From an uncultured bacterium (GTDB lineage Bacteria; Armatimonadota; JACIXR01), in contig CALITO010000007.1 in assembly GCA_938041455.1 (NCBI GenBank), positions 1-64,000 on the forward strand: a stretch of 64,000 nt of DNA. The letters run 5' to 3'. Below, in pieces: positions 35,732 to 44,700 of the stretch. The notes beneath the pieces are model-generated. The model searched no databases. It saw only the letters and a list, made by a program, of their open reading frames with translations, and was not told where the DNA came from. Each line of letters starts with the position of its first letter. The stretch's first letter is position 1. The translations under genes and the position numbers were made by a program.

Positions 35732-36236
35732 GGGTTTCTTAAAAAAGCGGGATTGGGCTGTTGAGGCGATGAGGGCTTTTCTTCAATCCCCCTTCCATAG
35801 GAGGGCGGTGTTCATCCTCCTTGGTAAATGGGGAACGGGTAAGACCAGCGCCCTCAAAAAACTTGCCAGGGAGATGGGGAAGAAAATAGTTAATGCCAAT
35901 CTTTATTTGGCTAATTATGTTAAGGAGAGGAAGGCAGAGAAGTATATGTGGAGGGATTTGATAGAGGAGGGATGGAGGAAACTTTTTCAGGAGCTTCCTG
36001 AAGGGGATTTCCTAATCATAGATAAGGTGGAGATATTCTATGATTTCCCCGATATCAATTTTCTTAAGATAGCGGAGGAGGAATGTCTTTTACAAAAGAG
36101 GAAGAAGGCGGTAATTGGGATAGGGGGATATATTGTAGGAGGGATAATCTATTTTTGCGACGATGATTATCGCCTGGCTGGGGCGAGCGACTGGAAAGGA
36201 AGGCTCTACGATTTAAACAGCGAATTCTATGGGTAA
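35724..36236 (+). CDS. BrxF-like small P-loop ATPase
   Basis: 170 residues. Walker A is LLGKWGTGKTSALKKL (about 32-47) and the Walker B region GDFLIIDKVEIFYDFP (about 94-109). The length, N-terminal P-loop and the IEIFxD-like stretch after Walker B match my recollection of BrxF, the small ATPase of type III BREX. It is sandwiched between two methyltransferase genes with eight-base overlaps on both sides (35724-35731 and 36229-36236), so stoichiometric expression with them is likely. A generic AAA-type NTPase is the alternative. Confidence 0.65.
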   Translation: MSKGFLKKRDWAVEAMRAFLQSPFHRRAVFILLGKWGTGKTSALKKLAREMGKKIVNANLYLANYVKERKAEKYMWRDLIEEGWRKLFQELPEGDFLIIDKVEIFYDFPDINFLKIAEEECLLQKRKKAVIGIGGYIVGGIIYFCDDDYRLAGASDWKGRLYDLNSEFYG

Positions 36237-37395
36237 GAAAATAAGAGATAGGAAAATATCCACATACAATCCCCAACAGTTAGCGTTTGATTACTTGGGG
36301 AGCGGAGCTCCTTTGCCTAAGAGGCAGGTTATTTTGAATAAGGAGAAATTTAGAGAAACCCTCTCCACCATCGTTAACTTGCACGATTTATCATCTATAA
36401 AGGAGAGGGTGCTGTTTCTAAAAGGTATAGTAGAAGGCTATCAGGAGGACAAGATAGGCATCCTAAATATAGAGGCGGAAGGGGACACGCTCACTCGCCG
36501 AAGGGATGTCCTTTTCTCTGAACTCGCCCAAATATTGGAATCCCAAACCACAGAGAGGGCAAAGTATTACCTCAAGAGATTGTTACGAAGTGTGGAGGAG
36601 GCAAAGACTTCAAAGATCAACGACATAGACCTCTCCCGTTGGAAGGAATATGACGAAATCATAACCGATAGCCTCTGGCTACTGGGGAAAAGGGACACAT
36701 CGGGCGCTCATTTAGGTTGGTATTGGGGAAATTTCATTCCTCAGATACCCCATCAGATGATTTTGAGATACACTAAGAAGGGGGAATGGGTTTTAGATGC
36801 ATTTGTGGGTAGTGGAACGACCTTAATAGAGTGTAGGAGATTAGGGAGAAATGGGATAGGAATAGAACTAAATCCCGCTGTGGCAGAGCGAGCAAGGGAA
36901 TTAATCGCTGAGGAGCCCAACAAGCAGGGCGTGGCCTCGGAAGTAGTTATAGGTGATAGCAGGAAGATAGACATAAAGGCTATTCTTAGTAAATATGGGC
37001 TCAACAGCGTTCAACTTCTTATAATGCATCCCCCCTACCACGATATAATTAAATTTTCCCAGGACCCGAGGGACCTCTCCAATGCGCAAAGCGTTGAGGA
37101 TTTCCTAAGGATGTTTGGTGAGGTCGTTGATAATCTAAGCCCCTGCTTAGAAAGAGGAAGATATCTTGTTTTAGTAATTGGGGATAAGTATTCAAAGGGC
37201 GAGTGGATACCTTTGGGGTTTCATTGTATGCAGGAGGTGTTGAGGAGGAATTTTAAATTAAAAAGCATAATAGTTAAAAATTTTGAGGAGACGCGAGCCA
37301 AAAGGAACCAGAAGGAGTTGTGGCGCTATAGGGCATTGGTAGGGGGGTTCTATGTATTTAAGCACGAGTATATCTTTTTGTTTAAGAAAAAGTAA
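36229..37395 (+). CDS. DNA methyltransferase with HPPY catalytic motif
   Basis: 388-residue DNA amino-methyltransferase. SAM motif I is VLDAFVGSGTTLIECRRLGRNGIGIELNP and the catalytic motif IV reads LLIMHPPYHDIIKFS, with His in place of the usual Asp/Asn/Ser. The first 150 residues are a helical region unlike the first methyltransferase. Known families with xPPY and a following DIIKxS exist, so the variant is probably active. Its stop is one base before the start of a nuclease-like gene, the usual arrangement of a restriction-modification pair. It overlaps the BrxF-like gene, tying the pair into the BREX-like operon. Confidence 0.83.
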   Translation: MGKKIRDRKISTYNPQQLAFDYLGSGAPLPKRQVILNKEKFRETLSTIVNLHDLSSIKERVLFLKGIVEGYQEDKIGILNIEAEGDTLTRRRDVLFSELAQILESQTTERAKYYLKRLLRSVEEAKTSKINDIDLSRWKEYDEIITDSLWLLGKRDTSGAHLGWYWGNFIPQIPHQMILRYTKKGEWVLDAFVGSGTTLIECRRLGRNGIGIELNPAVAERARELIAEEPNKQGVASEVVIGDSRKIDIKAILSKYGLNSVQLLIMHPPYHDIIKFSQDPRDLSNAQSVEDFLRMFGEVVDNLSPCLERGRYLVLVIGDKYSKGEWIPLGFHCMQEVLRRNFKLKSIIVKNFEETRAKRNQKELWRYRALVGGFYVFKHEYIFLFKKK

Positions 37396-37396
37396 G

Positions 37397-38236
37397 ATGC
37401 CCCTCCTAAGTCCAGAAGAAGTCCAAAATCTAAAACTGAAATGCATTCCCTTACCCCAACTAAAGGAACTTGCTACTCTTCTTGGTTGCCCAAAGGAAGG
37501 GCGCGCGGCGGAAATTATAAGGAGGATTTCGGAAAAGGAAGTGGATACCGGAATAATAGACAAATTTATGAGGCAGAAATACCTAATGGTAAAAGTAAAG
37601 AGAAGACAAGAAGTCATCCCCGATGAAGAACTTAAGCAAGAACTCCTAAAGGTCCAAACTTTTTCCTGGGGTGTTATTCAAGGACAATTAGACCCTAAAA
37701 TCCAGACCCAATATGTGAGGCAAATAGCCAAATATGATGAACTATTGGCGAGGGTGAGAGCAAGGCTTCACGAGGAGATAACAAACTATGTTGTTTGCAC
37801 TTGGTATAACTATTGGACCACTTGCTTGATTGAAGAACACATAGGTCTTCACCCCAAGGTAATTCCCGCGCTTAAAAACATCAAGGGAATAGATATCTTC
37901 TTTGAGGGTCAACCTTTTGATTTGAAGGTTTCTTATGTGCCGCGAGGGTATGACCCAAAGAAAGCGGTAGAAAATCCGAAGGATTTAGCCATCTGGATGT
38001 ATGAACATCAAGGAACACAAAGGTTTGGAGCAGATAACAGGGTGTTCGTTATCCTTTTAGATAAAGAGCATCCCGAGAGGAGTTGGGAAGTGAAAAGGGA
38101 TTTCGATCTGGTTTTCAGGAGGATAGACGAGTTTCTCCATAGGGAAAGCGTTTCCCCAAAGGACGAGGTGACTTTTTCCTTCCGCCAAAGGACATATAAG
38201 GCTATAGCGAAAGTATTGTTGGTCACAAAACCCTAA
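37397..38236 (+). CDS. Putative restriction endonuclease: SAP-like domain plus PD-(D/E)xK-type core
   Basis: 279 residues from ATG 37397; the track start at 37352 lies inside the methyltransferase. Residues about 18-46 (LPQLKELATLLGCPKEGRAAEIIRRI) look like a SAP DNA-binding helix-turn-helix. Residues about 163-178 (GIDIFFEGQPFDLKVS) give D...D-x-K spacing of a PD-(D/E)xK nuclease, with Glu146/147 upstream as a further candidate ligand. It directly follows the HPPY methyltransferase, so it probably cleaves DNA lacking that enzyme's mark. It ends 12 bases before a convergent gene and closes the island. The family is not recognised by name. Confidence 0.68.
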   Translation: MPLLSPEEVQNLKLKCIPLPQLKELATLLGCPKEGRAAEIIRRISEKEVDTGIIDKFMRQKYLMVKVKRRQEVIPDEELKQELLKVQTFSWGVIQGQLDPKIQTQYVRQIAKYDELLARVRARLHEEITNYVVCTWYNYWTTCLIEEHIGLHPKVIPALKNIKGIDIFFEGQPFDLKVSYVPRGYDPKKAVENPKDLAIWMYEHQGTQRFGADNRVFVILLDKEHPERSWEVKRDFDLVFRRIDEFLHRESVSPKDEVTFSFRQRTYKAIAKVLLVTKP

Positions 38237-38248
38237 CTCAATTTCCCC

Positions 38249-39730
38249 TTACTGTTGTATTTGGATCTCGCCCTTTTGTTCTGGTGGAAGGGGGCGAATG
38301 GGAGGGAGTGAAGGAGCGGGGCGAAGGGTTATGTATTCGTATTTTAACTCCGCTTTCCCACCAGCCGGCACCTTGATGCTCCAAAAGAGCCTATTCCTGG
38401 GATTAAATTCATCCGCTGATATAAGGGTGACCTTCGCCTGGGGCGAGGAGGAAACTACCTCCCCAACCACCGTCCTATTAACCTCCACCTCCACTTCCTT
38501 GTTCCCATAATTCGTCAACTCTAATCTCCCCGTTATCCTCGTTTTTGTATAGGCTCTCGGCTCCTTATCCTTTATCTCCATTATCTCCCGTGAGATCTCC
38601 GTCTCTTCAACCTGCCCTTTTAATTCGCTGGCGAGCCCCAAAGTCACCCTCGCCTCTCCTCCCACAGGGACGAGAGAAGATAGCCTGTCCTGTCCCAGAG
38701 GATTGCCCTCCTCAACTGCTAAAATGCTCCCCCCAACCAGAGGGCTATCCGTCTTGTTTGTGAAGGATATGAGGTGGTTTATCCTCCCTCCGTCCGCATC
38801 CCATACATAGATGTGCTTATAGGGTAGGGAAACATTGAAGAGGGTAACCGCTCCCGCATCGCCCTTCTTAAGGGAAAATCCCTCCTTTTTGTAAAGGTAA
38901 ACGGTGGCGAGTTCCTCCCCGGGGGCGAGAAATGGCGGCGGTGCGTAGCCAGCCGCCGCTTCCCCCTTCCCAAGGGGGACAGCCTCCATTGCCCTTAACG
39001 CTCCATCCGTAAACACCACCAAACTCCTCGTTATAAAGGGGTCTATCACACCCTTAAAGGGGAATTGGGGCATCCCCACAGCGAAATAGCAGGTTATATT
39101 CTCCCAATCCTCAAGGTTGTTGAACACCGTCGCCCGTAGGGAAAGCATAGCCTCCTTCTCCCCCCTAATATAAAGAAGATAATTCGGCTCCCAACCTAAA
39201 CCGCCTTGCAGGTAACTCATCTTTATTCCGACCTTTTCATTTCCCCCAATACCACCCACCTTGAGCTTCAGGGGATAACCAAGGAGGACTACCTTCTTCA
39301 CCTTATCCGGATTTATGGCGAAAACCTGTCCCTTATCCCCTTCCAAAAGGATGAGGTCAGCAAGTATATGAGTTAGTTTCCCCTCCGAGACACCTTCCTC
39401 CGTCGCTATCTTGAACCTCTCTCCTATCTTACCCTGTAGAGAAGCCATGAGTTGGGCTTTATCCTTGAACTCTATGATGTTCTCCTGGGGATTAATAAGG
39501 GCATCGGGATAGGCTTCCTTCTGCTTTAGATATATCCAGAAGGAACCACCGCTCGCTTGGGGAAGGTAATCGAGGGAAACATAGCCATTTTCCAGTTGTC
39601 CTTCTCCTTCCCTCGTGAAATAACCGAAGCCCACATTGTAAATGATGAGGGAGGTGAGCTTCGTCTTCACCAAGCCGACCTCGGCGAACGCCAATATTGG
39701 CAGAATTAATAGAAGTGCTAATTTCTTCAT
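38249..39730 (-). CDS. Secreted DUF4139-type protein
   Basis: 493 residues with a clear signal peptide (KKLALLLILPILAFA). The middle carries the DUF4139 pattern: YLQGGLGWEPNYLLYI, a run of beta-strands, VTLFNVSLPYKHIYVWD and a final LFWSIKVPAGGKAELKYEY. These are all-beta exported proteins of uncertain function, related to the 'mucoidy inhibitor A' group. It lacks the coiled-coil N-terminal part found in many relatives. The start has AAGGAGGG four bases before ATG 39730. It is convergent with the defence island and lies downstream of the GH127 gene on the same strand, 45 bases away. Confidence 0.75.
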   Translation of the reverse strand: MKKLALLLILPILAFAEVGLVKTKLTSLIIYNVGFGYFTREGEGQLENGYVSLDYLPQASGGSFWIYLKQKEAYPDALINPQENIIEFKDKAQLMASLQGKIGERFKIATEEGVSEGKLTHILADLILLEGDKGQVFAINPDKVKKVVLLGYPLKLKVGGIGGNEKVGIKMSYLQGGLGWEPNYLLYIRGEKEAMLSLRATVFNNLEDWENITCYFAVGMPQFPFKGVIDPFITRSLVVFTDGALRAMEAVPLGKGEAAAGYAPPPFLAPGEELATVYLYKKEGFSLKKGDAGAVTLFNVSLPYKHIYVWDADGGRINHLISFTNKTDSPLVGGSILAVEEGNPLGQDRLSSLVPVGGEARVTLGLASELKGQVEETEISREIMEIKDKEPRAYTKTRITGRLELTNYGNKEVEVEVNRTVVGEVVSSSPQAKVTLISADEFNPRNRLFWSIKVPAGGKAELKYEYITLRPAPSLPPIRPLPPEQKGEIQIQQ

Positions 39731-39775
39731 TTTTCCCTCCTTATTTAAAATTAGATTGATTAACGGAAGAGAGAG

Positions 39776-41647
39776 TTACTCCCACATTGCTTGGGGATAA
39801 AGGGGCATCCAAACCTTCATCCCTCGTGGCTCTCTATTATCCCAGGCATAATAGGGGATGGCCCTCACTTTCACCTTCTTCACCCGAATGGAAGCCGGCT
39901 TATAGAGTTCATCCTTCCAATCAACCCCATCGCTCGCCAATCCCTCCCCTTCCAAAACCACTACCCCTCCCAGTAAATCGCTCTCCCATTTGGGCTTGAA
40001 CTCGCCATCCAAAGCGAGATATATTAATTGGAGGGGAGCATGCTGGTCCTCTTCCTCAAAGCAATATACAAGCGGGCCCCTCTGCAGAGCTATTTTCCCC
40101 ACATCCTCCTTAACCTCGGGATGAGCCACGATCTTCTCCACAGGCATCAATAAATCAAGCTCCACTTTGTCCCCTTCCTTCCAGGTTCTTTTGATGAGTA
40201 TATAACCCTTTTCAACGCTCGGTTTTTCCTGGACCTTTCCATTAATCCTCACCTCCGCCTTCTTGCACCAGCCCGGCACCCTAAGATAGAGGGAGAACTC
40301 AAATGGTTGAGAAGGATGAAGGGAGAGCAGTATATGTCCATCCCAGGGATAATCCCCTATGAGTTCCAAGTTCACTTTCCCCCCTTTAAGTTCTACATTT
40401 GCCTTACCCTGGACATAGAGATTGACCCAGATGCTATCTTCGGATTGAGCGTAGATATAATTGCCGAGGGAGGCGAGCAAGCGTGCTATGTTTGGGGGAC
40501 AGCAGGCGCAGCCGAACCATTCCTCCCTTTTGTATCCGCCCTTGCTTTCCAGAGGATTGACATAGAAGAAGCGGTCTCCCTTGAGGGATATACCAGCCAG
40601 AGCCCCGTTGTAAAGCGCCCTTTCCAGGACATCAACATATTTAGCGTCGCCATAAAGCAGGGCGAGTCGATGAGCCCAGAAGACAACGGCACAGGAGGCG
40701 CAAGTCTCTTGGTAAGCGGTAAGGTTAGGGAGGTCATAGTCCCTGGTGAAGCCCTCGTTATGGGAGGAACTACCCATTCCTCCCGTGATGAACATCCTCC
40801 TCTCGGTGGCGTTGCGCCACACCCTTTGAACCATCTGGAGGAGTTCCTCATCTCCACTCTCCCTCCCTATATCGGTAGCTCCCGCCATTAGATAGAGCGC
40901 CCTAACAGCGTGCCCCACTATCTCCTTTTGCTCCTTTATCGGCACATTGTCCTGCAAGGTTGTCCCATCATACTCTTCCGGAGGGATGTTATGCTCCTGG
41001 GCGAAAAATTTTGTGCCTCTTTTAAGGATGAAGAAGCGAGCAAGGTCAAGGTAGCGTTTTTCACCCGTTACCTTCCAGAGTTTAACTAAAGCGAGTTCTA
41101 TCTCGGGATGCCCGGGATAGCCGAGTCTCTTGCCTTCCCCGAAGATGGAATCTATATGGTCGGCGAAACGGATCGCTACATCTAAGAGGTTCCTCTTTCC
41201 CGTGGCTTCGTAGTAAGCCACCGCCGCCTCAATTAGATGCCCAGCGCAGTAGAGTTCATGGCAATCCCTGAGGTTTGTCCAGCGTCTCTCGGGCTCAACT
41301 ACCTGAAAATAGGTATTTAGATAGCCGTCCGGCATCTGGGCGGATGCAATGAGGGATATCACCTCGTCCACCTGCTTCTCCAAAGCAGGGTCGGGATGCT
41401 TAGCGAGGACATAGGCTGATGCCTCAATCACTTTATATAGGTCCGAATCCATCCAAAAGGTTCCGCTGTAGCCCTCCCGAGCTTTATCCCTTGCCAATTT
41501 GAAATTGTTGAAATAACCATGCTTCTCCAGCATATTGAAGAGGTGGGGGATGGTTATATCCCTCAGCCTCTCCAAGCGAGGTGCCCAGAAGCGGTCGCTA
41601 ACTTCCACATCTTTAAGGGGAACCGCTCTCAGATATTCCTTCGCCAT
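39776..41647 (-). CDS. GH127-type beta-L-arabinofuranosidase
   Basis: 623 residues. Glycoside hydrolase family 127 (DUF1680) enzymes release beta-L-arabinofuranose using a zinc-thiolate site in which a cysteine is the nucleophile. The ligands are visible: Glu and Cys in AYQETCASCAVVFW and the Cys pair in WFGCACCPPNIAR. The (alpha/alpha)6 barrel is followed by beta-sandwich regions. The longer track start (41704) gives a poor signal-like segment that covers the ribosome-binding site; ATG 41647 sits six bases after AAGGAGGAG, so the enzyme is probably cytoplasmic. With the GH106-like enzyme it suggests use of pectic side chains. Confidence 0.9.
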   Translation of the reverse strand: MAKEYLRAVPLKDVEVSDRFWAPRLERLRDITIPHLFNMLEKHGYFNNFKLARDKAREGYSGTFWMDSDLYKVIEASAYVLAKHPDPALEKQVDEVISLIASAQMPDGYLNTYFQVVEPERRWTNLRDCHELYCAGHLIEAAVAYYEATGKRNLLDVAIRFADHIDSIFGEGKRLGYPGHPEIELALVKLWKVTGEKRYLDLARFFILKRGTKFFAQEHNIPPEEYDGTTLQDNVPIKEQKEIVGHAVRALYLMAGATDIGRESGDEELLQMVQRVWRNATERRMFITGGMGSSSHNEGFTRDYDLPNLTAYQETCASCAVVFWAHRLALLYGDAKYVDVLERALYNGALAGISLKGDRFFYVNPLESKGGYKREEWFGCACCPPNIARLLASLGNYIYAQSEDSIWVNLYVQGKANVELKGGKVNLELIGDYPWDGHILLSLHPSQPFEFSLYLRVPGWCKKAEVRINGKVQEKPSVEKGYILIKRTWKEGDKVELDLLMPVEKIVAHPEVKEDVGKIALQRGPLVYCFEEEDQHAPLQLIYLALDGEFKPKWESDLLGGVVVLEGEGLASDGVDWKDELYKPASIRVKKVKVRAIPYYAWDNREPRGMKVWMPLYPQAMWE

Positions 41648-41755
41648 ATCTCCTCCTTCTCCAATAGCAGTTTGGAAGGGACAGAATAAAAGAAGAAATC
41701 CCAAAAATGGGCTAAATTTAAATTGCCTCTTCGTTTTTAACCACGCTCCTTTTCA

Positions 41756-41784
41756 ATTATATCCTATATGGGAGGCTAAATCAA
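41756..41784 (-). promoter_or_regulatory. Promoter of the GH127 gene
   Basis: On the minus strand TTGATT and TATAAT are 17 bases apart; the -35 box overlaps the stop codon of the upstream helicase gene. The leader would be about 100 bases and ends in a strong ribosome-binding site. Confidence 0.5.
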
Positions 41785-44700
41785 CGCATAGTGGGGGATG
41801 GGGGGAGGAGAAGGGGTAGGGAGGAAACCCATCTTTGTAGTTCTTGCCATTCCCCTAAAATCTCCTCCCTTGAGATAGGAAGTTGAGGAAGCGAGCCTCT
41901 TAAGGATTTCCGTCGCACCAATATCCCCCATTTTTTCACCCTGTAGGATAATTCACCCTCTCGCCAACTTCCCCTTATGAGGGAGGAAAGCCGGGATAGA
42001 GGGATATCGCTCTTTTCCGAAATCTCCTCCAAATCGACCCCTTTCGTCCTTTTATCGCTTATCCCTGCTTCTTCAAGAATTCCCCTCAATTTCTTATCCC
42101 CGATATAGCCCAATCTTATCATTTCCACCTCTCGCTCAACCATTGCCCAATCTGCCTTGCCCTCCTCAAATAGCAGATGGAGAATCCTCAGCGCGCGGAG
42201 AGTGCTGGAATCCCCTTCTAAGAGAAACTCCTCCCTGCTTTCTAACCGCTCCATCATTTCCTCTATGTTTTTTTCATCAGGAAACATTGAATTTATCATC
42301 TCGCTGGTGTAGGTTTCCCTATCCCAGCAGGAAAGGGCATAACCTCCTCCATCCTCCCCTCCCGCTTGGGAAGCCTCCATAAGATAGGAGAGTTTATCAC
42401 CTATCGGTGGATAATGAATGACGAGCCCTATCCCCTCTTTATCCGCCTTCTGCCCGGGAGGAAGTATGAGGATGGGGAACTCGTCTTTTTGGAAAAGGGG
42501 GAGCAAATCCTCACCCCACCTAGCGAGGAAACCCATCTTGTTGAGTTCTTCTTCTAATTTTTGTCCATCCCATGGCTTATAAATGAGCGCATTTTTCCCC
42601 ACCTCCTGGGCCCAAATTAACAAGGGGAAAATATCCTTCGTTCGTCCGAAAGTAAGGGAAGGGACGCTCTCCCCTAAGGAAATGAACTCCATTTCTTTAA
42701 GGAATGGCGGTTCACCATCAAGATGTTCTCTCAATAATGGGGGTAGCAAGAATATCTTTCTCTTTATCTGGGGAATATTCTTCCTCAAAAGGGGGTCGAA
42801 GAAGGTGCTGGAATATTGGAGGGAAAGGACATTGGGCACTATAATTGCATCCGCATCTTTTAGGCTCTCCTTCATATCTTCAAATTCCAGCCAATAGGGG
42901 TGGAGGGCAACCGCCTTTATCTTCCCCCTATGCCAACCCTGCAGTAATTTCTTCACACCCCCTATGGGGGGTGTGGATAAATAGACGAGTTCTTCTTTAA
43001 AAGGGGTATCGAAGTTGAGGAAGGGATCGGTGCGCGAGATTATGGCGACTTTTCTATCTTGCTGAAGGAAGAAATGCACGAGAAGCGATAAATCCGTAGT
43101 TTCCAAGAGGAAGGAGCCTTCCCCCTCCAATCTCTGGAGAAGGGGAAATTTTTCGGGAGGGATAAACACGGGCTTATGCTCCACTTCCTTTACTCTTTCC
43201 AGTTTTTCCTCCCAGGGGAAATTGGGGGCTACCCTTTGCTTGTAATACTCTGCCATATGGTCTCTCACTTTCTCATAGAGCGCTTTTCTGCTCATTTCTA
43301 TCTCCTCTAACCTTGTGAAACCCGGCAGTGTCCCAAGCGCCATTTCCCTTGTGGCTACATCCGCACGCAAGCGTCTGTCCAAGAAGAGGACAACTCCCCT
43401 GTCACTACGGGACCTTATTAACCGCCCGAACCCCTGCTTGAAGAGAATGAGGCTCAAGGGAAGTAGGTAATGGGCGAATTCGTCTTCCCCCCTTCTCCTA
43501 ACATCCTCTCGCCTCGCTTGAATGAGGGGGTCCCCAAGAGAGGGGAAGGGCAACTTTTCCACAATTAGATAACAAAGAGAGGCTCCCGGCACATCTACCC
43601 CTTCCCAGAGTGAGCGCAGCCCCATAAGGGTGGCTTCCTCCACCTCCTTGAATTCCTTGAGCATCTGTCTTTTAGAGAAGCCCGTCCTTTGCCAGTAAAG
43701 GGGCAACTTCCTATCGGTCAAAATTGGCTCCAGTGCCTCACCTACCCATTCCAACCTATCCCTTGCCGCGAAAAGGACCAGCGTCCTACCTTCAACATAA
43801 CTTATGAATTCCGCCAGTTCCTCCAAGACATCTCTCTTGAATTGTTCTATGTTTCGTTGGGAAGCATCACTGGGTAGATAATAGGGAAGAGCCAAGAGGA
43901 CATTTTCCTTGTAGTTGAACACGGGTGGCAAAGATATGAGATACTCATCAGTGATGTGTCCCTCTAATCCCAATCTATCCAAGAAGAAGCGGAAGCCTTT
44001 CTCCGCTACTGTTAAGGTCGCAGAAGTCAGCACTACGGAGCGGAACACTTGGTAAAGCCTTTCCTCCAAGTCCTCGCCCACCCTCACGGGAGCATCCCTC
44101 ACTGACCAGTTTAAGAACTTGCCCTGAAGTTCGGAGGGAGATAGGGTAACCAGTTCTTCCGGATTTAAGCCCTCAACTTCTACCTCCTCCCTCAATAGGT
44201 TAACCTCTATCCAACGCACTCTTCTCTCCTTATCATAATCCCAGTTCAAAAGCTTCTTTAATTGGGAGGCTCTCTCAGAAAGATTTTTGACCGCTGTGTC
44301 TAATTCTTCATAAAGGCGAGGGGCTATGGCTCTTAGGAATTCTCCCAGCGTATCTTTATATCTCTCCAATTTCTCAAGACCTCGCTGGAACTCCCCTACC
44401 TTTTTAATTACCCCCCACCATTTCCTCCTTTTCCCTGGGGGAATCCTCAGCCAAAGGGAAGCTCCGTATAGTTGATGGAGACGCTTGCCCTCGCTCAAAA
44501 GGAAAGCATACAGGGTTTTGCCCATTTCATCGTTAACCTCCCATAAATCCTTCACACCAGCATACATTCCCCTTACCTCCGGCGTATTTCCTACCACCCT
44601 CGCAATTTTGGGGAGGAGCCCTCGCCTCCCATCCTCGCTTAAAAGGAGGGCGAGGAAGGTAGCGAACATTCCCTTGTTTACCTCCTCGCTGAAAGCATCG

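Noticed and set aside
41648-41704. Signal peptide for the GH127 enzyme (MGFLLLFCPFQTAIG)
   Set aside because: The segment covers the AAGGAGGAG ribosome-binding site of the better start at 41647 and lacks the usual basic N-terminus.
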